The notes below the pieces were generated by a model that made no database searches, had not been told where the DNA came from, and was given only the letters and a program-made list of their open reading frames with translations. Below are positions 1-6,162 of a stretch of DNA of 9,886 bases, one piece after another. Source of the stretch: Flavobacterium sp. (GTDB lineage: Bacteria; Bacteroidota; Bacteroidia; Flavobacteriales; Flavobacteriaceae); assembly GCA_018062725.1 (NCBI GenBank), contig JAGORP010000081.1, positions 1-9,886 on the forward strand, written 5' to 3'. Both the position numbers and the translations under genes were made by a program. Every line of letters begins with the position of its first letter. Within the stretch, counting starts at the first letter, position 1.

Positions 1-1173
1 GGCGTTTACATTGTAGCCATTTGTATGCTAATTATTGGATTAATTGGCATTCATAAAATGCGTATTTCGGGAAGCATCCTTGAAGACATGCCAAAGAAAA
101 CTGCTTTTTTTGATGATATTCGTTTTTTCGAAAAAGAGTTTAGTGGGGTGATGCCCTTGGAAATTATGATCGATACCAAGCGAAAAAAAGGCGTGATGAA
201 ATTAAGCACCTTAAAGCGCATGGAAGAATTAGAAGAAACCATTCTCGAAATTCCAGAATTATCAAAACCTTTATCGGTTGTTAACCTAGTGAAGTATTCT
301 AAACAAGTGTATTACAACAATAATTCCGATTTTTACGAACTCCCAACCGCTCAAGAACAGTCTTTTATATTATCGTATGCTAAAAATGCCACGCAAAATT
401 CGAAAGACAATTTAATGAAAAGTTATGTCGACGATACCGGACAATATGCTCGAATCACTACATTTATTAAAGATGAAAACGGAGAAAAAATGGAAGCCAT
501 CGAAGCACAACTTCGAGCAAAAGCCGACAAAGTATTCCCACCTTCTCGTTATGAAGTAATCATCACCGGAAAACCATCTGTATTTCAAAAAGGAACCAAA
601 TATTTATTAGACAACTTACTTTCTTCGCTACTAATGGCCTTTGCTTTAACGGCAGGATTAGTCGCTATTATGTTCCGTTCGTTTAAAATGGTATTGGTTT
701 CTATTATTCCGAATTTACTGCCGCTCTTAATGACAGCAGGACTTATGGGCTTTTTAAACATTCCGTTAAAACCTTCCACTATTTTAGTATTCGGTATCGC
801 CTTCGGAATGTCGGTCGATGACACCTTACGCTTCTTAGCCCAATACCGATTAGAATTGTCCCGTAACGATTGGAAAATTAAAAAATCAGTTTTCGCCACT
901 TTCGATGATGCCGGAATCAGTATGTTTTACACTTCAATTGTCTTATTTTTCGGATTTTCAGTGTTTATGTTATCTAGTTTTGGAGGCACTGTTGCTTTGG
1001 GTGGCTTAGTTGCTTTAACCTTATTCTTCGGAATGTTATCCAATTTGGTCTTATTACCAGCGTTAGTATTATCACTCAACCGTTCTATTGCCAACGAACA
1101 AGAATTTATCACACCAACAATTGACATTTTAGAGCCAAGTGATGAAGCGGTAGACGCTTTTGAAAAAAAATAA
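1..1173 (+). CDS. RND/MMPL-family exporter, C-terminal part (5' truncated by window edge)
   Basis: The frame is open from base 1, so the gene begins to the left; 390 residues of its second half are present. Seen: a hydrophobic segment at residues 1-18, a soluble domain at about 20-195, then a cluster of membrane helices from about 203 to 360, and a short acidic tail ending in lysines. This helix/large periplasmic loop/helix-bundle pattern is that of the second repeat of RND superfamily proteins of the MMPL/HAE3 kind. The motif GMSVDD at residues 269-274, inside a membrane helix, carries the acidic pair expected for proton-coupled transport in this family. The likely role is inner-membrane, proton-driven export of a lipid or other hydrophobic compound; the substrate cannot be read from the sequence. 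The gene ends at a strong terminator and converges on the lipoprotein gene to its right. Family assignment is good, precise subfamily uncertain. Confidence 0.85.
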   Translation, partial: GVYIVAICMLIIGLIGIHKMRISGSILEDMPKKTAFFDDIRFFEKEFSGVMPLEIMIDTKRKKGVMKLSTLKRMEELEETILEIPELSKPLSVVNLVKYSKQVYYNNNSDFYELPTAQEQSFILSYAKNATQNSKDNLMKSYVDDTGQYARITTFIKDENGEKMEAIEAQLRAKADKVFPPSRYEVIITGKPSVFQKGTKYLLDNLLSSLLMAFALTAGLVAIMFRSFKMVLVSIIPNLLPLLMTAGLMGFLNIPLKPSTILVFGIAFGMSVDDTLRFLAQYRLELSRNDWKIKKSVFATFDDAGISMFYTSIVLFFGFSVFMLSSFGGTVALGGLVALTLFFGMLSNLVLLPALVLSLNRSIANEQEFITPTIDILEPSDEAVDAFEKK

Positions 1174-1180
1174 TTACACA

Positions 1181-1213
1181 AAAAAAGCTTCCATTATTTG
1201 GAAGCTTTTTTTT
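1181..1213. terminator. Bidirectional rho-independent terminator
   Basis: GCTTCC (1187-1192) pairs with GGAAGC (1200-1205) around a 7-base loop. The stem is preceded by six A and followed by eight T, so the A/T flanks lengthen the stem and give a T tract on both strands. It lies 7 bases after the exporter stop codon and 15 bases beyond the stop of the minus-strand lipoprotein gene, so it can end both converging transcripts. Confidence 0.9.
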
Positions 1214-1228
1214 ATTAAACTTTTTCAA

Positions 1229-1822
1229 TTAGTTAAAATAAGGATCATCCAACTTGTAATTAAATGCACCATTGTTAAAAGTCAATGGTTGTTCTAAAAA
1301 TGTATCGTTCTCTCTAAAATAAGTAAAACTAAAATTCCCTTTAATTCTTTTTCCAATCGGATCAAACTCGGTAATTACAATGGTCCCGGATAAAGATTTA
1401 GTTTTATTTCCAGCACCTGCTTCAACTAAGCTTACACAACTATTTAAACCGTTCATAGGAAAAGAAACATCATCTTTTAATTCATAAATCCCAACAGCCC
1501 ACTGACTTTCCGGAATTCTAATATTGATTAAAATTGATTCTGTGCTTGCTGACCCATTTAAACTCATATCGGTTCCTTGTAAAACTAAATACTTATGACT
1601 TGTTAGTGGCGTTACATAAGTTTCCAATGTAGTTTGAGATGACGACGCATCTAAATAAGCCAATGGCTTTAAATTTGCATAAGGGAATCCGTTTAATTCA
1701 CCAGACATAAAAAGAGATTCTGGAACTATTTCTAATGAATTTGGCTCAGATTGGATTGGCTCAGCAGTACAAGACGCAACAAGTAAAATCAAAAGAGACA
1801 AAAATGGGGCTAATTTTTTCAT
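1229..1822 (-). CDS. Small secreted lipoprotein, function unknown
   Basis: The 197-residue protein starts at ATG (1820-1822, minus strand). Its N-terminus is a lipoprotein signal peptide: MKK, a hydrophobic stretch to about residue 16, and the lipobox VASC with the acylated cysteine at position 18. The mature part has no further membrane segment. It is rich in Ser, Thr, Asn and alternating hydrophobic residues, suggesting a beta-rich fold. The C-terminal portion (SGTIVITEFDP, then KGNFSFTYF, then FNNGAFNYKL) resembles lipoproteins common in flavobacteria, possibly the DUF6252 group, but this is from memory of the pattern only. It is probably an envelope lipoprotein; no partner or activity can be inferred. 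It is transcribed alone, convergent with the exporter gene and divergent from asnS, with a promoter-like site just upstream. Confidence 0.8.
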   Translation of the reverse strand: MKKLAPFLSLLILLVASCTAEPIQSEPNSLEIVPESLFMSGELNGFPYANLKPLAYLDASSSQTTLETYVTPLTSHKYLVLQGTDMSLNGSASTESILINIRIPESQWAVGIYELKDDVSFPMNGLNSCVSLVEAGAGNKTKSLSGTIVITEFDPIGKRIKGNFSFTYFRENDTFLEQPLTFNNGAFNYKLDDPYFN

Positions 1823-1847
1823 TTTTAGATGCTTAAATATTTTTTGG

Positions 1848-1855
1848 CAAAATTA
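1848..1855 (-). promoter_or_regulatory. Candidate -7 element for the lipoprotein gene
   Basis: Read on the minus strand the sequence is TAATTTTG, a perfect match to the Bacteroidota -7 consensus TAnnTTTG, ending 25 bases before the lipoprotein start codon. No TTTG lies at the usual 19-base spacing. The nearest one (1883-1886 on the minus strand) is 27 bases away, so the -33 half is weak and the promoter is only a candidate. Confidence 0.45.
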
Positions 1856-2138
1856 GTACGAATTGAAAGAATAACTATTCTTCAAAAGTTAAAACATTGT
1901 TAAATTTTGATTATAATTCAAAAAATGGATTGTTTTACTATTCTTTGTTAAATATATTTAATCAAAATATTCAATTCGTTAAATTATCTATAATAAAACT
2001 TCATTTTTAATACAGAATAAAAAATAACCATTGAACGCATTGTAAAGAAATTGCCAAGAACACATTTACTTTTGGTTATTCACTTTTTTTTAGAAAAAAA
2101 TCAATTTAACAAATAGGAATATTTGATGTTTCACAAAC

Positions 2139-2169
2139 TTTCTCTTTTCACACAAATCCACTATATTTG
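2139..2169 (+). promoter_or_regulatory. Candidate promoter of the asnS-rpoN operon
   Basis: TATATTTG at 2162-2169 matches the Bacteroidota -7 consensus TAnnTTTG exactly. Exactly 19 bases upstream is TTTC (2139-2142), one mismatch from the -33 consensus TTTG. Transcription should begin a few bases after 2170, giving an asnS leader of roughly 55-60 bases. The consensus is established for the phylum; the assignment here is by eye. Confidence 0.6.
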
Positions 2170-2190
2170 CACATTATAGTAAAAAGTATT

Positions 2191-2234
2191 TTTTAGAATT
2201 CGGTTCTCTGATTTCTAAATTCTAAATTCTAAAA
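2191..2234 (+). promoter_or_regulatory. asnS leader with tandem 7-mers and start-codon hairpin
   Basis: Three perfect tandem copies of TTCTAAA (2213-2219, 2220-2226, 2227-2233) abut the ATG at 2234. TTTTAGAATT (2191-2200) is the exact reverse complement of AATTCTAAAA (2225-2234) and pairs almost as well with the middle copy. In the mRNA this would form a 10-bp A/U-rich stem whose 3' arm reaches the first base of the start codon. A role in translation control is inference; the stem is weak. Confidence 0.4.
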
Positions 2235-3685
2235 TGAAAATGAAACATACAAAAGTTAAAGACTTACTAAACAGCACGAAAACAGTACACGAAGTAACCG
2301 CAAAAGGATGGGTAAGAACTTTTAGAAATAATCAATTTATTGCGTTGAACGATGGTTCAACCCTTCATAATATTCAGTGTGTAGTCGATTTTGAAAACAC
2401 ACCCGAAAACACTTTAAAAAGAATCACTACTGGAGCGGCAATTGCCGTAACTGGCGAATTGGTAGAAAGTCAAGGTGCAGGTCAGAAATACGAAATTCAG
2501 GTTAAAAAACTAGAAATTCTTGGCGATTCGGATGCAGAGAAATTTCCAATGCAACCTAAAAAACATTCCTTAGAATTTTTACGTGCCAACGCTCATTTAC
2601 GTGTGCGCACCAATGCCTTTGGAGCCATTATGCGCGTCCGTTCGGTATTGTCATTTGCCGTACATCAGTATTTTCAACAAAAAGGCTTTGTGTATGTAAA
2701 CACCCCTGTGATAACTGGTGCCGATGCGGAAGGTGCAGGAGAAATGTTTCAAGTAACCTCATTGCCTTTAGACAATCTACCTAAAAACGAAGAAGGAAAC
2801 ATTGATTACTCTAAAGATTTCTTCGGAAAACACACCAACCTTACCGTTTCTGGTCAATTGGAAGGCGAGACATTCGCTATGGCTTTAGGGCAGATTTACA
2901 CCTTCGGACCAACATTCCGTGCCGAAAATTCCAACACATCGCGTCACTTAGCCGAGTTTTGGATGATTGAGCCTGAAGTAGCCTTCAATGACTTAGCAGA
3001 CAACATGGATTTGGCCGAAGATTTCATAAAATATGTGGTGAAATATGCGGTTGAACATTGTGCCGATGATTTAAAATTCTTAGAAGGTCGTTTAATCGAA
3101 GAAGAAAAACAAAAGCCACAAGCAGAACGTAGTGAAATGGCCTTGTTGGAAAAATTACAATTCGTATTAGAAAACAACTTCAAACGTGTTTCGTATACCG
3201 AAGCGATTGATATTTTAAGAGATTCGACGCCAAATAAAAAGAAAAAATTCCAATATTTAATTGAAGAATGGGGTGCTGACTTACAAAGCGAGCACGAACG
3301 TTTCTTGGTAGAAAAACACTTCAAATGTCCGGTAATCTTATTTGATTATCCAGCCAAAATAAAAGCGTTTTACATGCGTTTGAATGATAATACCGAACCA
3401 GGAAAAGAAACCGTTCGCGCGATGGATATTTTATTCCCAGGAATTGGAGAAATTGTAGGAGGTTCACAAAGAGAAGAACGTTTAGACGTTTTAATCGAAA
3501 AAATGAAAGCCATAGGTATCGACGAAGAAGAATTATGGTGGTATTTAGACACGAGACGATTCGGAAGCGCGGTTCACTCTGGTTTCGGATTAGGTTTCGA
3601 AAGATTGGTATTGTTCGTAACAGGTATGACCAATATTCGCGACGTCATTCCGTTCCCAAGAACACCTATGAATGCTGAATTTTAA
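2234..3685 (+). CDS. asnS: Asparagine--tRNA ligase (AsnRS)
   Basis: It attaches asparagine to tRNA-Asn in the cytoplasm using ATP. The 483-residue protein shows the expected class IIb layout: an N-terminal OB-fold anticodon-binding domain (about residues 17-100, with [19 protein letters not shown]) followed by the class II catalytic core. Motif 2 is the AsnRS-type [20 protein letters not shown] (residues 228-247). Motif 3 is [15 protein letters not shown] (450-464), followed by [12 protein letters not shown]. The [10 protein letters not shown] wording separates it from AspRS. Length is normal for bacterial AsnRS. Two starts are possible, ATG 2234 (MKMKHTKVK) and ATG 2240 (MKHTKVK). The second resembles the N-terminus I associate with flavobacterial orthologs, and neither has a Shine-Dalgarno sequence. 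A promoter lies about 65 bases upstream, and rpoN follows after 69 bases. Confidence 0.97.
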   Translation: MKMKHTKVKDLLNSTKTVHEVTAKGWVRTFRNNQFIALNDGSTLHNIQCVVDFENTPENTLKRITTGAAIAVTGELVESQGAGQKYEIQVKKLEILGDSDAEKFPMQPKKHSLEFLRANAHLRVRTNAFGAIMRVRSVLSFAVHQYFQQKGFVYVNTPVITGADAEGAGEMFQVTSLPLDNLPKNEEGNIDYSKDFFGKHTNLTVSGQLEGETFAMALGQIYTFGPTFRAENSNTSRHLAEFWMIEPEVAFNDLADNMDLAEDFIKYVVKYAVEHCADDLKFLEGRLIEEEKQKPQAERSEMALLEKLQFVLENNFKRVSYTEAIDILRDSTPNKKKKFQYLIEEWGADLQSEHERFLVEKHFKCPVILFDYPAKIKAFYMRLNDNTEPGKETVRAMDILFPGIGEIVGGSQREERLDVLIEKMKAIGIDEEELWWYLDTRRFGSAVHSGFGLGFERLVLFVTGMTNIRDVIPFPRTPMNAEF

Positions 3686-3691
3686 TACAAA

Positions 3692-3735
3692 GTGGATTTG
3701 TGGATTGGGTTATTCGTTCGGTAATCCAAATCCAC
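3692..3735 (+). other. Hairpin in the asnS-rpoN gap
   Basis: GTGGATTT plus GGATT (3692-3706, with a 2-base GT bulge) pairs with AATCCAAATCCAC (3723-3735) around a 16-base loop. This makes a 13-bp interrupted stem 6 bases after the asnS stop. No T tract follows, so it is not a standard terminator. It could be an RNA processing or stabilising element, or a partial terminator that lowers rpoN expression. No promoter match was found in the gap, which favours read-through from asnS. Confidence 0.5.
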
Positions 3736-3754
3736 CAATAAACAACAGTCAAAA

Positions 3755-5227
3755 ATGTTAAAACAAAACTTACAATTCAAATTATCGCAAAAACTTTCAC
3801 CTCAGCAAATCCAGTTGATGAAGTTGATTCAATTGCCTACTCAGGCTTTTGAGCAACGTTTGATGGAGGAAATGAACGAAAACCCAGCTCTTGAAGGCGG
3901 CGTGGAAGATGAAGAAAAGTTTGAAAAAGATGAGTTTGACAACAATGAAGATGACTACGATAACGAAGATTACGACAACGAAGATTACAGTTCAGACGAC
4001 ATCAACATAGACGAATACATCAGTAGCGACGACACACCCGATTACAAAACACAAGCAAATAATTATAGCGATGATGACGAAGAGCGCGAAACACCATTCG
4101 CCGCTCCGGTAAGTTTTCATCAAGATTTAATCAATCAGTTAAACACCTTTATTTTAACGGACGACCAACGCGATATTGCCGAATTTTTAGTCGGAAGTAT
4201 TGATGATATGGGTTATATCCGCAGAAGTATTCAAGATATTGTAGACGATTTAGCTTTTACACAAGGTATTTACACCGATGAAAAAACGGTGGAAAAAATC
4301 CTGCATATCGTTCACGAATTAGAACCTTCTGGTGTAGGCGCTCGTGACCTACAAGAGTGTTTATTATTGCAATTAAAACATAAGACTCCGACCGAATCGG
4401 TGGAATTATCGATAAAAATCATCGAAGATCAATTTGATGCTTTTACCAAAAAACATTACGAAAAGCTATTGCAAAAATTTAATGTAACCAAAGAACAACT
4501 TAAAAAAGCAATAGAAGAAATTGAAAAACTAAACCCGAAACCAGGCGGTTCTTTTACAGGCGCCAATAAAGTTACAGAACATGTTGTCCCAGATTTCGCG
4601 ATTCGCATTATAGACGACGAATTAGAATTGACATTAAACGGTCGAAACGCTCCCGAACTTCACGTGTCGAAAGATTACCAAGACATGATGAAGACCTATA
4701 AAGATTCGAAAGACAAATCGAATGCCCAAAAAGATGCGGTACAATTCATCAAACAAAAATTAGATTCGGCCAAATGGTTTATTGATGCCATCAAACAACG
4801 TCAAGAAACCCTTTATGTGACCATGAACGCCATTATGCATTTTCAACAAGAATACTTCCTTGATGGTGACGAGACCAAGCTAAAACCAATGATCTTAAAA
4901 GACATTGCCGACATGATAGGTTTGGATATTTCGACTGTTTCTCGTGTAGCCAACAGCAAGTATGTGGACACGCCTTACGGAACAAAATTATTGAAAGAAT
5001 TTTTTTCAGAAGCCATGGTAAACGATCAAGGCGAAGAAGTTTCTACCATCGAAATCAAGAAAATTTTAGAACAAGTCATTTCCGAAGAAGACAAAAGCAA
5101 ACCGCTTCCAGACGACCAATTAGCCGATTTACTTAAAGAACGCGGCTACCCCATTGCACGTAGAACGGTGGCCAAATACCGCGAGCAACTAGACATACCA
5201 GTAGCTAGAATGCGTAAAAAAATATAA
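3755..5227 (+). CDS. rpoN: RNA polymerase sigma-54 factor
   Basis: This alternative sigma factor directs RNA polymerase to -24/-12 promoters and needs an AAA+ activator to open DNA. Seen in order: a glutamine- and leucine-rich Region I (residues 1-48, LSPQQIQLMKLIQLPTQAFE) that contacts activators; a strongly acidic Region II (about 50-112, runs of D, E, N and Y); the core-binding region (about 118-300); a helix-turn-helix near 381-410 (LKDIADMIGLDISTVSRV); and the signature RpoN box ARRTVAKYRE at 468-477, which recognises the -24 element. The 490-residue length is normal. Region II contains an almost perfect tandem 15-base repeat encoding DNEDY twice. No sigma-54 activator or modulation protein is in the window. 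The gene starts at ATG 3755 and the next gene begins 2 bases after its stop. Confidence 0.97.
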   Translation: MLKQNLQFKLSQKLSPQQIQLMKLIQLPTQAFEQRLMEEMNENPALEGGVEDEEKFEKDEFDNNEDDYDNEDYDNEDYSSDDINIDEYISSDDTPDYKTQANNYSDDDEERETPFAAPVSFHQDLINQLNTFILTDDQRDIAEFLVGSIDDMGYIRRSIQDIVDDLAFTQGIYTDEKTVEKILHIVHELEPSGVGARDLQECLLLQLKHKTPTESVELSIKIIEDQFDAFTKKHYEKLLQKFNVTKEQLKKAIEEIEKLNPKPGGSFTGANKVTEHVVPDFAIRIIDDELELTLNGRNAPELHVSKDYQDMMKTYKDSKDKSNAQKDAVQFIKQKLDSAKWFIDAIKQRQETLYVTMNAIMHFQQEYFLDGDETKLKPMILKDIADMIGLDISTVSRVANSKYVDTPYGTKLLKEFFSEAMVNDQGEEVSTIEIKKILEQVISEEDKSKPLPDDQLADLLKERGYPIARRTVAKYREQLDIPVARMRKKI

Positions 5228-5229
5228 TC

Positions 5230-5835
5230 TTGAAAAAGATACTTCCTTTTTTTTCCTACGCCTTTCATCCTATTTTCATATCGGTGTTTGCCGTGTTATT
5301 CTTCTTTATAACTACCACCGGCTATTTCAACTATGAAACCATTTATCTGTATTTGATACAAACCTTAATCATTACGGTTTTCATTCCCTTAGCCATCTTT
5401 TATCTATTGGTCACCTTAAATAAAATAGATTCGATTATGGTGACCAATGTAACCCAACGAAAAATCCCATTAGTGATACAAATTGCGCTGTTAGGAACTT
5501 TAATTTTTAAAAGTTTTACACTAGATGTAAGTCCCGAATTATTCTATTTTTTCTTGGGAAGCATAATCAGCAGTGCCATTGCCTTGGTTTTGGTTTTTTT
5601 TGAGAAAAAAGTCAGTTTACACATGCTAGGAATGGCTTCCATAACGGCTTTTTGCATTGCTAGTTTTATCCACTTCGGAATTAAAAACACTTATTTTATT
5701 GTAGCGCTCTTACTTTGCAACGGCTTTGTTGCTTCTTCACGATTAGTCATGAAAGCTCACACCACAACCGAATTAACGTTAGGGTATGCAATTGGACTGA
5801 TTCCGCAATTAGTGCTTTTGTTTTTTTGGATGTAA
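5230..5835 (+). CDS. Integral membrane protein, PAP2-like C-terminus, function unknown
   Basis: The 201-residue protein starts at TTG 5230, two bases after the rpoN stop, so it is almost certainly translated from the same message. No ATG lies near the start, and the opening MKKILPFFSYAFHPIF matches what I recall of flavobacterial homologs. There are about six or seven hydrophobic helices (around 9-30, 40-63, 82-97, 102-124, 132-150, 154-169, 183-200), so it sits in the inner membrane. Near the C-terminus SR-x5-H-x3-E (S170, R171, H177, E181) mirrors motif 3 of the PAP2 lipid phosphatase superfamily, with Glu for Asp. However, no PSGH motif 2 and no clear KxxxxxxRP motif 1 is visible. It may be a degenerate PAP2-type protein that handles polyprenyl or phospholipid phosphates without known catalysis, or the likeness may be chance. 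Confidence 0.8.
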   Translation: MKKILPFFSYAFHPIFISVFAVLFFFITTTGYFNYETIYLYLIQTLIITVFIPLAIFYLLVTLNKIDSIMVTNVTQRKIPLVIQIALLGTLIFKSFTLDVSPELFYFFLGSIISSAIALVLVFFEKKVSLHMLGMASITAFCIASFIHFGIKNTYFIVALLLCNGFVASSRLVMKAHTTTELTLGYAIGLIPQLVLLFFWM

Positions 5836-5855
5836 AAAACCACCACATCAAATTC

Positions 5856-5874
5856 AAAAAAAAAAAAAAAAAAA
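5856..5874. repeat. 19-base A homopolymer followed by TAAAA repeats
   Basis: A run of 19 A is followed by two TAAAA units and a TAAAAA, between the membrane-protein gene and the terminator. Homopolymers this long are slippage-prone in vivo and error-prone in sequencing, so the exact length should not be trusted. It does not affect any coding frame. Confidence 0.9.
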
Positions 5875-5893
5875 TAAAATAAAATAAAAACAA

Positions 5894-5923
5894 AAAAGCT
5901 CCTAACTTACGTTAGGAGCTTTT
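5894..5923 (-). terminator. Rho-independent terminator of the interrupted tRNA gene, usable in both directions
   Basis: GCTCCTAAC (5898-5906) pairs perfectly with GTTAGGAGC (5911-5919) around a 4-base loop, and flanking A and T bases extend the stem to 13 bp. Read on the minus strand it is followed by six T, and it sits directly after the tRNA 3' end at 5923. It is therefore best explained as the native terminator of that minus-strand tRNA. On the plus strand it has only four T but could still end the asnS-rpoN transcript, 58 bases after the last stop. Confidence 0.9.
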
Positions 5924-5939
5924 GTACTCAAGGCGGGAC
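5923..5939 (-). other. Truncated tRNA 3' end: probable attachment site of the mobile element
   Basis: On the minus strand the sequence reads GTCCCGCCTTGAGTACA. It fits the end of a tRNA: last T-loop bases, the 3' half of the T stem (CCCGC), then the 3' acceptor strand. It is followed at once by a strong terminator. The rest of a tRNA should extend to about 6010, but beyond 5940 the sequence (GCAAAACCCCACTATT on the plus strand) folds into no T arm, anticodon arm or D arm. A tRNA 3' end without its body, next to a tyrosine recombinase gene, is the usual footprint left by integration into a tRNA gene. The isotype cannot be decided from this fragment. The crossover is probably within 5923-5940. 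Confidence 0.65.
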
Positions 5940-5953
5940 GCAAAACCCCACTA

Positions 5954-6037
5954 TTTCAAGGATTTACAAAAATACCGAAAAGACTACAAAAAAGCTCCGA
6001 AACCCCTTATAATTCTATTGTTTCAAGCCTTTGCAAA
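5954..6037. repeat. Pair of 17-bp imperfect direct repeats near the attachment site
   Basis: TTTCAAGGATTTACAAA (5954-5970) and TTTCAAGCCTTTGCAAA (6021-6037) match at 14 of 17 positions, 67 bases apart. Each is preceded by AAACCCC (5943-5949 and 6000-6006), though at different distances. Position between the tRNA remnant and the integrase gene suggests arm-type integrase or accessory protein sites; this is inference. Confidence 0.55.
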
Positions 6038-6046
6038 GGAAATAAA

Positions 6047-6078
6047 AAAATAGAATAAAAACTAATAAAATAGAATAA
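6047..6078. repeat. Exact 12-bp direct repeat upstream of the integrase gene
   Basis: AAAATAGAATAA occurs at 6047-6058 and again at 6067-6078, spaced exactly 20 bases (about two helical turns). An inverted copy of its core, ATTCTATT, lies at 6012-6019. The second copy abuts the triple 11-mer. It may be part of the integrase promoter or operator, but the A/T-rich context makes chance similarity easier. Confidence 0.45.
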
Positions 6079-6110
6079 TGTTTGGCAAATGTTTGGCAAA
6101 TGTTTGGCAA
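6078..6110. repeat. Three perfect tandem copies of ATGTTTGGCAA
   Basis: Copies at 6078-6088, 6089-6099 and 6100-6110 are identical and directly adjacent. The 11-base period places each copy on the same face of the helix, as expected for cooperative protein binding. The array ends 52 bases before the proposed integrase start. It fits an iteron-like, excisionase-type or operator array; which protein binds is unknown. Confidence 0.85.
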
Positions 6111-6162
6111 GTTTAAAAAAAGCCTTAATTTTGAATTGTTCAAAAGTTCAAAAATTCAAATT

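Larger units (their letters stand above)
1823..2233. other. 411-base divergent intergenic spacer
   Basis: This very A/T-rich spacer separates the divergent lipoprotein gene and asnS. It holds candidate promoters at each end and the asnS leader repeats. The middle (about 1890-2130) has no ORF worth calling and no recognisable RNA gene. The only structure noticed is an 8-bp inverted repeat, AATAACCA (2023-2030) with TGGTTATT (2073-2080), with 42 bases between the arms. Confidence 0.7.

Noticed and set aside
2023..2080. 8-bp inverted repeat AATAACCA/TGGTTATT as possible RNA gene or operator
   Set aside because: The arms are short and 42 bases apart in A/T-rich DNA; no promoter or terminator supports a transcript.
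5856..5890. A-tract and TAAAA repeats as a possible origin or phase-variation tract
   Set aside because: It lies between genes, does not affect a frame and shows no initiator boxes; only the homopolymer itself is reported.
6078..6116. Short 12-codon ORF (MFGKCLANVWQV) starting in the first 11-mer, possible leader peptide
   Set aside because: It is produced by reading the tandem repeat in one frame, has no ribosome-binding signal, and the repeat itself is the simpler explanation.
6082..6162. 27-codon N-terminal extension of the integrase from TTG 6082
   Set aside because: The extension translates the 11-bp repeats and has no domain character; ATG 6163 gives the expected arm-domain start MASVNFRIRS.
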